Shown here one piece after another: positions 9,161 to 19,199 of a DNA stretch of 64,000 nt. Every line of letters starts with the position of its first letter. The stretch's first letter is position 1. A program made the position numbers and the translations under genes. The stretch lies in contig OZ244838.1 of the NCBI GenBank assembly GCA_965220695.1, forward strand, positions 1 through 64,000, written 5' to 3'. The notes under the pieces were generated by a model. It did not search any database. It saw nothing but the letters and a program-made list of their open reading frames with translations, and was not told the DNA's origin. The stretch comes from UBA9620 sp965220695 (lineage in GTDB: Bacteria > Acidobacteriota > Vicinamibacteria > Vicinamibacterales > UBA8438).

Positions 9161-9700
9161 TCATGCGGTACCGCGCCGGACGGCGAGCAGCGTGGCGACC
9201 AGCGGTCGATCGGCCGGCCCGCGGCCGACGTGATGGAACCTCACGATGCCGGACGGGTCGATCAGCACGTTGCCGCCCTGCTGAATTGAGTCGGCCCGCG
9301 GTATCCGTGGAAACCGCCCCGACAACGCTTCACGCCAGTAGGCCCGCATCGTCGCCAGACCCCAGAGATGGCGGAGCTGCGCCTTGTGCATGCCGTACGC
9401 ACGGTAGAGCTGGCGCTCGGCGTCGATCAGCAGCGGCCAGGCGACTCCGGTCTCGTCCACGTAGGCACGCGCCGCGTCCCGCTCCTCGAAGGTCACCACC
9501 ACCGGCTGGATCTCGAGCGCTTCCAGCTCTGCCTGCGCTTCCTGCAACTGCAGCAAGTGTCGTCGGCAGGGCAGTCAAAACAGGTGCCGGTGGAACATGA
9601 GCAGCAGCCACCGGCCGCGGTAGTCCTCGATGCGATGCTCGCGATCGTCGGTGTCGCGCAGCGCGAAGGGGCACGCCGGACGGCCGACAAGCGGTGTCAT
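9161..9700 (-). CDS. Peroxiredoxin-like (AhpC-TSA_2/SelU-like) protein, candidate selenoprotein with in-frame TGA
   Basis: Read through one TGA (9575-9577), the frame from ATG 9700 gives a 179-residue peroxiredoxin-like protein. It starts PLVGRPACPFALRDTDD, continues with strand WLLLMFHRHLF, and then has TGA-L-P-C where homologues carry Cys-x-x-Cys. The rest is a normal thioredoxin fold (VVVTFEERDAARAYVDETG, PLLIDAERQLYRAYG, GGNVLIDPSG). The TGA is codon 42, with Cys45 after it. Both sides stay in the same frame, so the only lesion is the TGA at the redox position, which favours selenocysteine over random decay. The alternative is a nonsense-mutated pseudogene, in which case only a TTG-started fragment from 9556 would be made. 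Confidence 0.72.
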
Positions 9701-9861
9701 GAGACGCACATGTTTCGAAGAGGCAAGCTGGCTGCTACGTTTTCACCCGTCTGTCGAAATCGGCTGGCAGCGTAGCACGATCGCGGCCGGTGAGACAGAT
9801 CACCTTTACAGCGACACCGAATCGTCGGAATGGTACTATCTGATGCGCAATCGAGGGAGAA
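9701..9861. promoter_or_regulatory. Divergent intergenic region
   Basis: This 161-bp gap separates the minus-strand peroxiredoxin-like gene from the plus-strand holin-like gene and must hold promoters for both. I see no convincing -35/-10 pair. The only clear signal is GAGGGAG just before the ATG at 9862. Confidence 0.35.
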
Positions 9862-10197
9862 ATGCTGACACTCATCATCCACGTGCTCGTGATGTCAGGG
9901 CTGCTCTACGGCTCGGCCTCGGTGCTCCCCGGGGTGCGTATGAAGTCATTCGGCACCGCGCTGATGGTGTCGCTCGTCTACGGCGCCCTCAACTACTTCC
10001 TGTACTGGGTGCTCGCGTTGATCGCGTTCATCCCGATGTTGCTGACCTTCGGACTGTTCGGGCTGGTGATCAACGGGTTCCTGCTGTGGTTGACCGACAA
10101 GTTCATCGACGACTTCGAGATTCCGTCGATCGGCATTACCCTGATCATGGCGATTGTGCTGACCGTCGGGAAGTTCGTGCTGGGCCTGTTTCTCTGA
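9862..10197 (+). CDS. Superfamily-IV 4-TMS phage-holin-like membrane protein
   Basis: A 111-residue, almost entirely hydrophobic protein with four predicted membrane helices. The segment LPGVRMKSFGTALMVSLVYG and the GLFGLVINGFLLWLTDKF stretch match the widespread family annotated as phage holin family or Mycobacterial 4-TMS holin superfamily IV. Most chromosomal members are not in prophages, and no phage genes surround this one, so a lysis role is unlikely. A GAGGGAG ribosome-binding site precedes the ATG by five bases. Confidence 0.85.
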   Translation: MLTLIIHVLVMSGLLYGSASVLPGVRMKSFGTALMVSLVYGALNYFLYWVLALIAFIPMLLTFGLFGLVINGFLLWLTDKFIDDFEIPSIGITLIMAIVLTVGKFVLGLFL

Positions 10198-10246
10198 CCG
10201 TGCGACCGTGATCTGTTCCTGGATTCGCGTGCGCGAGTATCGATAC

Positions 10247-11080
10247 ATGACGGTCCGCACCCCGCCTCGACGAGCCTCACGGTCTCTTCTCGGCTGCGCC
10301 GCCGTCGTCGGCGTGGTGAGCCTGGGGTCGGGAACCGGCTGGTTGGTTCACGGCTCGGCTCAGTCGGACGGGCCGAGCACCCCGGTGCTCGTGGAGCTGT
10401 TCACCTCCGAGGGCTGCTCGAGCTGCCCGCCGGCGGACCAACTGTTGATCCGCCTCGACGAACAGCAACCGGTGCCCGGCGTCGAGATCATCGTCGTGAG
10501 CGAACATGTCGACTACTGGAACAACCTCGGCTGGCGCGACCCGTTCTCGTCGACGCAGTTCACCCGGCGGCAGGAGGAGTACCGGCGGGCGTTGGGCGAA
10601 CCGGCGAACTACACCCCGCAGATGGTGGTTGACGGACGGGCGGCGCTTATCGGCAGCCTGGAGGCCGAGGCCAGACGGGCGATCGCCCGGGCGGCCACGC
10701 AGCCCAAAGCCCGGGTAGTCGTCGAACCGACCGGGTCCGAGGCCCCGGACTCGGTGGCGCTGCGGGTGCAGGTGACGCGGATGCCCTCCCTGCCAAAGGG
10801 AGACAGGGCCGACCTCTGGATTGCGGTCACCGAACGCGGGCTCGTGACCGATGTGCGGCGGGGAGAAAATGCGCGTCGCCGGCTGCCGCACACCGCGGTG
10901 GCCCGCCGGCTCGAACGTGTCGATACGCTGCCCGCCATCGTGGCTGACTCATACGACACGACGGTTCATGTCGATCTCGACCCGGACTGGCGGCGGGAAC
11001 AGCTCCGCGTCGTGGCGTTCCTCCAGGCATCGGACAGCCGCCGCGTGCTCGGTGCCGGCCAGGCCTCGCTTGCCCCCTAG
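10247..11080 (+). CDS. DUF1223 thioredoxin-like secreted protein
   Basis: A 277-residue protein with a signal sequence (LLGCAAVVGVVSLGSGTG). The DUF1223 domain follows: PVLVELFTSEGCSSCPPADQ with Cys57-x-x-Cys60, then VVSEHVDYWNNLGWRDPFSS and YTPQMVVDGR. DUF1223 proteins have a thioredoxin fold and are probably periplasmic redox proteins. ATG 10247 places the signal peptide correctly; a GTG at 10208 would add 13 residues. The TAG stop sits in the sequence CTAGGAGCCCGTG, which matches the end of the repeat element described at 42891. Confidence 0.9.
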   Translation: MTVRTPPRRASRSLLGCAAVVGVVSLGSGTGWLVHGSAQSDGPSTPVLVELFTSEGCSSCPPADQLLIRLDEQQPVPGVEIIVVSEHVDYWNNLGWRDPFSSTQFTRRQEEYRRALGEPANYTPQMVVDGRAALIGSLEAEARRAIARAATQPKARVVVEPTGSEAPDSVALRVQVTRMPSLPKGDRADLWIAVTERGLVTDVRRGENARRRLPHTAVARRLERVDTLPAIVADSYDTTVHVDLDPDWRREQLRVVAFLQASDSRRVLGAGQASLAP

Positions 11081-11166
11081 GAGCCCGTGTTACCTACCGC
11101 TGAGTGCGCCGGCGACAGGTGGGACTGCGTACCGAGAGCCCACAAGTGCAATCGAAAGGAACGAGG

Positions 11167-12744
<1,578 letters not shown>

Positions 12745-12758
12745 TCACCGGCCGGCAC

Positions 12759-12811
12759 GTGCGACTCTCGGCGTATGCGACTCGCGGCGTGGTGCGGCTC
12801 GCGGCTTGGTG
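12759..12811. repeat. Three imperfect ~17-bp tandem repeats
   Basis: Downstream of pckA the motif TGCGACTCTCGGCGTA recurs as TGCGACTCGCGGCGTGG and TGCGGCTCGCGGCTTGG. The repeats lie between the convergent ends of pckA and the sugar dehydrogenase. No T-run follows, so a terminator role is not evident. Confidence 0.4.
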
Positions 12812-12840
12812 TGGGATGTCCGTGGAGACGGCCCGGCCGG

Positions 12841-14277
12841 TTACCGCGCGGATGCGGGTACCAGCTTGCGGACCCACCCGTCGCCTTTGGTCAGCAGATA
12901 CAGCTCGCCGGTCGAGTCCGTTCCCAGGCGCAGGTCGACCCGGTTGCCGCGAGCGTAGGTGTTCGGGAAGCCTGCCACGTCGACCAGATCCTGCTCGCGT
13001 CCACCAAGAATCAACCTGATCTCCGTGATGTCGGCGGGGCGGCTGGCGTCGAGCGCGTCCGCATCGATGACCAACAGACGGCCTCGAGGGAACTCGGCGA
13101 ACACGTACTTTCCCTGCAGTTCGGGAATCGCCTGTCCGCGATACACGAATCCGCCGCCGACGGCGTTGCCCTCGTCGTGGTCGTACTGCGCCACCGGATA
13201 GACGAACCCGCTCTCATCACCCGCTGGCCGCGGATAGACCGGTCCCGGCCCCCTGCCGACAGCGTAGCCGCTGGCGAATGTCCCCTCCCGCAGCCGCCAG
13301 CCGTAATTGGCGCCGGGCCGGCCGAGATTGACCTCCTCGACCTGGTTCTGTCCGATGTCGCCGATGAACATCCTGCCGTCCGTGTCCCATGAAAAGTGCT
13401 GGGGATGGCGGAGGCCGTAGGCCCAGATCTCGGGCGCGGCGCCGTCCCTGCCGACGAACGGGTTGTCCGGCGGAATCCCGTACCCCCTGGTTCCGTCCCC
13501 GCCGAGCGGGTCGATCCGCATGATGCCGCCATGCGGCGCCGCGAGAGACTGGCCGTAGTCTCTGGGGTCGTGTGCCGCTCCGGCATCGCCCAGGCAGGCA
13601 TAGAGCATGCCGTAGTCCGGCGAACCCGCGGCGGCGGTCGGGTTGAACGCGATCGTGCCGATGTTGTGGTTCGGGGCGAACTGGCCGATGCGAAACACCT
13701 CGCGCGAGGTGCCGCTGAAGACGTTGGCGCTCGGGTCGTCCGTCGTCCACTCGCGTATCACGCTGTGGTGGCTCTCCGCATCGTCATCCAGGTAGTCGGC
13801 GACGCCGCTGTCCGAGCCGGTGCTGTAGGCGGTGTAGAACTTGCCGAATCCGGGCGTTCCCGCGTCGCCGAACTGCGGGTGGAACGCAACGCTCACGAGA
13901 CCGGTTTCGTTCGGAAACATGGAGTCGTCAAAGCCGACATCGCGGTCGCGGAGGTCGAGAAACGTGCCGGGCGTCATGCCGCGCTCATCGGTCACGTACA
14001 AGAGCCCGCGGAGGTCGTTCAGGACCAGCCGTCCGGACCCGTCGCCGATGGGCACCAGGAACTGGATGCGTGCATACGCCGGGTTGGTCTGACCGCCCTC
14101 GCTCGAGTCCGACGTCCGCGGCACGCGCACGAACTCCTCGGCGCCGACGACCAGGTCACCCTTCTGGATCGTCGCCGGAATCGGGTCCGCCAGCGGCTCC
14201 GTCTGGCCTCCGGCAGCGCAGAGCGAGGGTAGAACGATGAGGATGCCCGCCAACGTGAAACGTCGTGTGAGGTGCAT
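12841..14277 (-). CDS. PQQ-dependent glucose/sorbosone-type dehydrogenase, secreted
   Basis: A 478-residue protein with a signal peptide (RRFTLAGILIVLPSLCAAGG). The six-bladed propeller of soluble aldose sugar dehydrogenases follows: RLVLNDLRGLLYVTD, GLVSVAFHPQF, APNHNIGTIAFNP, YGLRHPQHFSWD, GDIGQNQVEEVNLGRPGANYGW cut across blades, and GKYVFAEFPRGRL near the end. Members oxidise sugars in the periplasm using PQQ. ATG 14277 is preferred because it puts the signal peptide at the N-terminus; the frame extends to 14319. It is transcribed away from the mntA gene. Confidence 0.9.
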   Translation of the reverse strand: MHLTRRFTLAGILIVLPSLCAAGGQTEPLADPIPATIQKGDLVVGAEEFVRVPRTSDSSEGGQTNPAYARIQFLVPIGDGSGRLVLNDLRGLLYVTDERGMTPGTFLDLRDRDVGFDDSMFPNETGLVSVAFHPQFGDAGTPGFGKFYTAYSTGSDSGVADYLDDDAESHHSVIREWTTDDPSANVFSGTSREVFRIGQFAPNHNIGTIAFNPTAAAGSPDYGMLYACLGDAGAAHDPRDYGQSLAAPHGGIMRIDPLGGDGTRGYGIPPDNPFVGRDGAAPEIWAYGLRHPQHFSWDTDGRMFIGDIGQNQVEEVNLGRPGANYGWRLREGTFASGYAVGRGPGPVYPRPAGDESGFVYPVAQYDHDEGNAVGGGFVYRGQAIPELQGKYVFAEFPRGRLLVIDADALDASRPADITEIRLILGGREQDLVDVAGFPNTYARGNRVDLRLGTDSTGELYLLTKGDGWVRKLVPASAR

Positions 14278-14441
14278 ACGCGAAGTATGGACCGACGGCA
14301 TCGAGTTGGTCCACCTCACGTATTCCGCACGCTGACGACCGGTCCCCCGACTCGATGGCAGGACCGGTCTACTCCGGCAGGGCGAATCGGGTCAACAGCG
14401 CATGGTGTCTATCACTCACGATGGAATGACATCGGCACAGC

Positions 14442-14720
14442 ATGGACCTGCAGAGCAAACGGCACGAGATCCTTCGAATTGCGGCCGGTCACGGCGCCCG
14501 GAACGTCCGCCTGTTTGGTTCGGTCGCGCGTGGCGAGGACCACGGGAGCAGCGACGTCGACTTCCTTGTCGACATGGAGGCTGGACGTTCGTTGCTCGAT
14601 CTCATCGGCCTGGGTCAGGACCTCGAAGCCTTGCTCCATCGAAAGATCGAGGTCCTCATTGACGCGAGCGTGCATCCGGCCCTTCGCGATCGAATCCTGA
14701 CGGAAGCCCAGCCGCTGTGA
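14442..14720 (+). CDS. mntA: MntA-type nucleotidyltransferase antitoxin
   Basis: A 92-residue minimal nucleotidyltransferase. It carries GSVARG (residues 26-31) followed by D38-x-D40 in SSDVDFLVDM, the catalytic signature of MntA. In the HepT-MntA (type VII) system MntA adds AMP groups to a tyrosine of the HepT RNase and silences it. The gene is full length and its stop overlaps the start of the hepT remnant by 4 bp, the usual operon layout. Because hepT is broken here, MntA is an antitoxin without a working toxin. Confidence 0.9.
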   Translation: MDLQSKRHEILRIAAGHGARNVRLFGSVARGEDHGSSDVDFLVDMEAGRSLLDLIGLGQDLEALLHRKIEVLIDASVHPALRDRILTEAQPL

Positions 14721-14905
14721 AGGACGAGTCCGTCTACCTGTGGCACATCCGAGACGCCATTGCCGACATCCAGACCTACGCGTCCGTCGACCGCGCAAGT
14801 TTATCGGCGATCGGATGCGGCAGGACGCAGTCATTCGAAAACTCGAGATCATCGGCGAAGCGGTCAAGCAGCCCGTGGTGGAGCCCCGAGCTTCATCGTG
14901 TCGCC
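14717..14905 (+). pseudogene. hepT: hepT toxin remnant (frameshifted, truncated)
   Basis: The start MKDESVYLWHIRDAIADIQ is a normal HepT N-terminus, but after about 33 codons the similarity moves to another frame (FIGDRMRQDAVIRKLEIIGE), then to a third frame (SPELHRVAAWRNR). The catalytic R-x4-6-H region that should follow is absent. At least two frameshifts and a C-terminal loss make it non-functional. The remaining bases to 15086 show nothing recognisable. Confidence 0.82.
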
Positions 14906-15086
14906 GCGTGGCGGAATCGGAACGTGCAAGCGAAGGCCCCGGACGAGCCGAGGCGTGGGTCCATCCGTTCCTGCTGCGTGGTTCTGGTCATGCCGTTCAC
15001 ATGGTTGTGACCGCAGCAGTGCGGTTGTGGCGCAACGCATTGCGCCTGCTTCGGCCGACGGTGTGCCTCCTTCCGTGTGCCGCGTC

Positions 15087-18000
15087 TTACCAGCGCACGG
15101 TGGCCCGCGCGAGCGCGCCGTGGTCCGTGCCGCCCTGTACTGGGCTCTCCCGCCGCTGCGCCTCGACGCCCAGCTCGAACGCCGTGCCCGCCCCGCCGAG
15201 CGCGCCGAGGCGGTAGCCCAGCCGGTAGTCCCGCCCCATCTCGGACGTCCCGACGCCGAACGTGGGCGTCCCCACGAGCCGGCTCCCCACCGGCAGCCCG
15301 TAGCCGACCTCTCCATCGAGGCGGTTGCCCTGCGCCAGGCCGCCGTGCGCCATCCCCGCCATCGTCTCCCGGCCCCACAGCGCCTCGGCCCCGCTCGTCG
15401 CCTCACCGCCCCACGACGGCGCCACTCGCGCCACAAAGCCCAGCGGCGTTGACGGCGTCGGGTTGTAGCTCAGAGAGACCGCCACGCCCCGCTCGCGGAA
15501 CCCCTCGGCCTGGTGCATCACCAGCGTCCGCACCCGCACGTCCACCGCCAGCCCCGTCGACGCGTCCGACACGATGAGGCCCGCGCCCACGTCCATGCCG
15601 GCGCCGGTCTCGGCGTCCCCGCCGTCGTGCCGCAGGCCGACTTCGACGCTCGGCGTGAGCGACAGCCGGCCCGCGAGCGTGTAGGCGCGCGAGCCCTCCA
15701 GCCCCGTCCGGAAGCGGGTCACCGCCGCCGCGGTCGCCTGCAGGCGCCCCGCCGCGCCATCGACCCCGTCGATCGACGTGCCAACCCAGAGCGCATCGGC
15801 CTTGAACGCCAGCGCGAAGCCGCCCGAGCCCCCGGCCACCAGCTCGCCCCGCGTCCCCGCCGCCGCCATCGCCATCGACAACCCCGCCTCCAGCGCCGGG
15901 CCGCCCTGCGGCGTCAGCCGCAGCCCGCCCGCGCCGTAGCCGGCCACGCCCCACACCGTGACGCGGTCGGTCGCCTTGTAGCCCAGCCACGGGTAGAGGC
16001 CCGTCACCGACGAGGTTACCTGCCCGCCGGCCACGCCGGCATACTCGCCCAGGCCCCGGCTGTGCGAGAGCGACAGGCCCGCCACCAGCGGCCCCTTGGC
16101 GTAATCGGCCCCGGCCATCGTCGTCCGCACGTCGCCGCCGAGCGACAGCGCGCCCTCGCGGCCCGCGAAGGACGACCGCGCCCCCCGGCTCCAGAACGAG
16201 AGGATGCCGCCGTGGCGCGTCTCCCGGTTCATCGCGAACGCCGATCCGGTCAGCAGATCCCCGCCCCCGAGGCCCATCTGGAGGAGTCCGCCGCCGTTGA
16301 GCCCGCCGTCCGGCCCGAACGCGCCGCCCAGCGGACCCGCCGTGGCGCCGAGCCCCGACACGACGCCCATCATCGACCCGCCCGCCGCGGCCATCGGCGT
16401 CCCGGCCGCGCGCCCCGGCGTCCCGAGCGACCCCATGCCGCCAGCCGGCGAGCCGCCCAGCGGTTCGTGGCTGCCCATGCCGACCGGATGCACGCCGGAC
16501 GCGCTCCCGAGCTGGCTCAGGAAGCTCAGCGCCATCTCGCGCTCCATCCCCGGCCGCAGCGCCCGGCCCGCGAACCGGCCCTCGATGCCCGGCGCGCGCG
16601 GCGCCGCCAGCCGCTCCTCGACGTGCTCGACCACGTGCACCGCCGCCGTCCGGCCGAACCGCGCCAGCAGCGCCCGCGGCAACGGATCGGCGTTGTCGAT
16701 CGTGCCCGTGGCCTCGCCGTCCGTCAGGTGTCCGCCCGACACGTTCGACAAGGTCAGCGTCAACGTCTCCTCGCCCTCGTCGTGCGCGTCGTCGAGCACC
16801 GCCACGGTGATCGTCTGCGACGACTCGCCCGTCTGGAACGTCAGCGTGCCGCTCGCCGCCGTATAGTCCACGCCTGCGTGCGCGCTGCCGTCCGCCGTCT
16901 GGTAGTCCACCGTCAGCGTCCCGCTCGCCGCGCGGCTCAGCGTCACCGCGAAGGCCAGCAGGGCGCCGGCGCCTTCGTCCACGCGCGCATCCGCCACCGC
17001 GATCCCCACCGGGCCGCCCACCGTGGCCGAGGGGCTGTTGGTCAACGGCCGCCGGGGCTTGCCCTTGGTGCAGATCGCACCGGAGACCCCGCACTCGCGC
17101 CCCGCCGGCAGCGTGATCGTCACGGCCCCGTCCGAGTCGGGCCTCACCGTCATCCTGAACAGGTCGCGCCGGCCGTCCACGCGCTTGCCGCCGGTCACCC
17201 GCCCGCCGCTCACCGTGAACGCATCCTCGCGCAGCGACCGGAAGCTGATCCCGATGTCCTCGCTGAAGGCGACGCGGAAGTGGAACCCGCCCTCGCCGCG
17301 GTGCGCCGCCGGCACGTCCTCGAACGTCGCCGTCAGCCCCGCCGGACCCGTGTCCGGACCCTCGACCGTCGTCGAGATCCCTTCCGACAGCGACCGCCCG
17401 TCCGCGGTGCAGATCGCGCCCGGCTCGCCGCACGGGCGACCCGCGTCCAGGCTCACCGTCACGTCGCCGTTCGAGTCCGGCTCGATCTCGAACTCCCACA
17501 CGACCTCACGGTCTTCGCGTCCGGCATTCCGGCCGCCCGCCGAGCGGTTTCCCGCGCCGCCCGGCGCATTGCCGCCTACCTTGCGCGCCGACGTCACGTC
17601 GCCGCCCTCGACGTCCATGCCGTGCTGGCCCACGTTCTCCGGCGTCCCGTCGATCGGCTCGCTGAACGCCACCTGCACCGTGACCCGCTTCTTGCCGTCG
17701 TGCCGCTCCGGCGGCGATTCGAACCACGCCCGCAGCGACCTCTCGCCGATGCGGACCGTCTTCGTCTCCGACCACTCGCTGAAGCCGTCGCCGCTCAGCG
17801 CCTGCACGAGGACCTGGTATTCGACGCCCGTTTCAAGGTCCGTGCGCCGCACGCTGGTCGGCGGGCTGTCGCCGCATCCTTCTCCGGTACCGAGAGAGCC
17901 GGGGTAGGACTGCTTTCTGTCCCGGGCCTCACCGCTGGGGTGGCGGAATTCGACCAGGTAGCACTCGATGGGAAAGGTGCCATCGTCGGCCTCGTCCCAG

Positions 18001-19010
18001 CTCACCTCCAGCGTCCCTTCCTCGCCGGGCGGGGCCGTCACACTCACATTCGTCGGCGCCGACGGCAGGCGACGCTCGTAGACCAGCGCCACCTTGACCT
18101 CGTCGTCCTCTTCCCAGTCCGCGGCGCTGAACGCGCGCCATTGGTATCCGTCGGTAGCATATGATGCTGAGCTTAGCGGATATTTCTTGTGGTCGAGCCA
18201 GAGCGTGACGTTCCCGGTGTCGGGCAGTTGGGGCAAGAGTAGGAAAAGCCCTTCTTCCGACGAAATTACAGTTTCATAGACACTGCCCACGGTAATATAA
18301 CTGTCGCGGTCGACATGATGTTTGTGGGGCGGGTTCCACGGCGGGAACCCGAAATCAGCGTCCGTGCTGATCGATCCGATCGCCCCGGTACTATGTGTGG
18401 GGTGGTATCCAGCATAACGATAAGCAACGGGAGACGTGGCCTCATCAACTCCCACCGTCATGGTGGTGCGCCAGAGATAGAAGTTCGTGGTCTGCGCCTG
18501 CGCGGGCAGGGCAAGGGGGCCGGAGAGCGCGAGCAGCGCTGCGGCGGCCACCGCGCGCGCGGAACGGACGAGCGCGCGCCGTGCGGCGGCGAGGCGCGCG
18601 AAGGCCGGTCGTCCGGCGGCGGATGCACTTTGAAGAGAAGGACGGCCGCCCTGGCGGGGCGGTAGAACGTCAGGCGGTGGTGGGCAACAGCACTCGCGCG
18701 AGCGAGGCAGACTTAACGGCTCTCGGCTCGGCTCGGCTCGGCTCGGCTCGGCTCGGCTCGGCTCGGCTCGGCTCGGCTCGGCTCGGCTCGGCTCGGCTCG
18801 GCTCGGCTCGGCTCGGCTCGGCTCGGCTCGGCTCGGCTCGGCTCGGCTCGGCTCGGCTCGGCTCGGCTCGGCTCGGCTCGGCTCGGCTCGGCTCGGCTCG
18901 GCTCGGCTCGGCTCGGCTCGGCTCGGCTCGGCTCGGCTCGGCTCGGCTCGGCTCATAATAGGCGATTCAAAACGCGCGCTGGATGTCAAGCCTTTTGTCG
19001 AGTCGTCCAT
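15087..19010 (-). CDS. Giant outer-membrane beta-barrel protein with FN3 and Calx-beta domains, predicted phase-variable
   Basis: From ATG 19010 this is 1307 residues. AGGAGGGAG lies 7 bases upstream. Residues ~19-95 are about 15 copies of AEPSR encoded by the GAGCC repeat. A signal peptide follows (AAALLALSGPLALPAQAQ, ending near 171). Then come a fibronectin-III-like domain (~315-420), two Ig-like domains with VAFSEPIDG and VAFSEDIG motifs, and a Calx-beta domain (~665-775). A C-terminal barrel of about 380 residues ends in ATVRW, an outer-membrane-type aromatic terminus. The layout resembles autotransporters or adhesins. The signal peptide lies after the repeat, so repeat-number changes switch translation off. 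ATG 18956 is an alternative start. Confidence 0.85.
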   Translation of the reverse strand: MDDSTKGLTSSARFESPIMSRAEPSRAEPSRAEPSRAEPSRAEPSRAEPSRAEPSRAEPSRAEPSRAEPSRAEPSRAEPSRAEPSRAEPSRAEPSREPLSLPRSRECCCPPPPDVLPPRQGGRPSLQSASAAGRPAFARLAAARRALVRSARAVAAAALLALSGPLALPAQAQTTNFYLWRTTMTVGVDEATSPVAYRYAGYHPTHSTGAIGSISTDADFGFPPWNPPHKHHVDRDSYITVGSVYETVISSEEGLFLLLPQLPDTGNVTLWLDHKKYPLSSASYATDGYQWRAFSAADWEEDDEVKVALVYERRLPSAPTNVSVTAPPGEEGTLEVSWDEADDGTFPIECYLVEFRHPSGEARDRKQSYPGSLGTGEGCGDSPPTSVRRTDLETGVEYQVLVQALSGDGFSEWSETKTVRIGERSLRAWFESPPERHDGKKRVTVQVAFSEPIDGTPENVGQHGMDVEGGDVTSARKVGGNAPGGAGNRSAGGRNAGREDREVVWEFEIEPDSNGDVTVSLDAGRPCGEPGAICTADGRSLSEGISTTVEGPDTGPAGLTATFEDVPAAHRGEGGFHFRVAFSEDIGISFRSLREDAFTVSGGRVTGGKRVDGRRDLFRMTVRPDSDGAVTITLPAGRECGVSGAICTKGKPRRPLTNSPSATVGGPVGIAVADARVDEGAGALLAFAVTLSRAASGTLTVDYQTADGSAHAGVDYTAASGTLTFQTGESSQTITVAVLDDAHDEGEETLTLTLSNVSGGHLTDGEATGTIDNADPLPRALLARFGRTAAVHVVEHVEERLAAPRAPGIEGRFAGRALRPGMEREMALSFLSQLGSASGVHPVGMGSHEPLGGSPAGGMGSLGTPGRAAGTPMAAAGGSMMGVVSGLGATAGPLGGAFGPDGGLNGGGLLQMGLGGGDLLTGSAFAMNRETRHGGILSFWSRGARSSFAGREGALSLGGDVRTTMAGADYAKGPLVAGLSLSHSRGLGEYAGVAGGQVTSSVTGLYPWLGYKATDRVTVWGVAGYGAGGLRLTPQGGPALEAGLSMAMAAAGTRGELVAGGSGGFALAFKADALWVGTSIDGVDGAAGRLQATAAAVTRFRTGLEGSRAYTLAGRLSLTPSVEVGLRHDGGDAETGAGMDVGAGLIVSDASTGLAVDVRVRTLVMHQAEGFRERGVAVSLSYNPTPSTPLGFVARVAPSWGGEATSGAEALWGRETMAGMAHGGLAQGNRLDGEVGYGLPVGSRLVGTPTFGVGTSEMGRDYRLGYRLGALGGAGTAFELGVEAQRRESPVQGGTDHGALARATVRW
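18726..18954. repeat. Pentanucleotide tandem repeat (GCTCG)~46 within coding sequence
   Basis: There are 45 perfect copies of GCTCG plus four more bases, preceded by one imperfect unit (TCTCG). On the coding minus strand the unit is GAGCC, and all three frames of the tract read as the same E-P-S-R-A cycle without stops. The tract lies between the start codon and the signal peptide of the giant outer-membrane protein. Each unit gained or lost shifts the frame by 5. One wrong frame stops at TAA (18713-18715) and the other at TGA (18670-18672), both just past the tract. Confidence 0.97.
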
Positions 19011-19025
19011 CCCTGTTCTCCCTCC

Positions 19026-19164
19026 TGTACCGCACCCGGTTTCTTGGACACACATTTGCGCTACGCCGCATGGCGTACTCGTACTCCTCGCGCGCTTCGC
19101 TTGGCGTGCGATACGCCAGCTTCTCGAGGCGCCAGCACTGGTTGTTGCGTTCACGGAAGCGCAT
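19026..19164 (-). mobile_element. Insertion-sequence end plus transposase C-terminal scrap
   Basis: The bases TGTACCGCACCCGGTTTCTT at 19026 recur almost exactly at 24987, which suggests a terminal inverted repeat of one IS type. On the minus strand the adjacent frame reads LAYRTPSEAREEYEYA, like the C-terminus of an rve-type (IS3/IS481) transposase running into that end. No other part of the element remains. The IS end lies one base from the ribosome-binding site of the giant outer-membrane protein, so the insertion may have altered its promoter. Confidence 0.5.
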
Positions 19165-19199
19165 GCTGCTACCGCACCGGGTCGCGTTTTGCAGGTCCC

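Noticed and set aside
12759..12811. Short tandem repeats downstream of pckA as a possible CRISPR or terminator
   Set aside because: Only three imperfect ~17-bp copies with no spacers and no T-run; too short and irregular for either.
15513..18164. An 883-residue plus-strand protein opposite the giant barrel protein
   Set aside because: Composition is Arg/His/Pro-rich with no recognisable domain; the minus strand has signal peptide, FN3, Calx-beta and barrel.
18395..18958. A plus-strand protein with GSARL repeats across the 5-bp tract
   Set aside because: Both strands of (GCTCG)n are open in all frames, so openness means nothing. The minus strand has the start, ribosome-binding site and signal peptide.
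18957..18990. A sigma-70 promoter TTGACA...TATTAT right before ATG 18956
   Set aside because: The spacer is 23 bases, too long for a functional promoter, and the segment is likely coding from ATG 19010.
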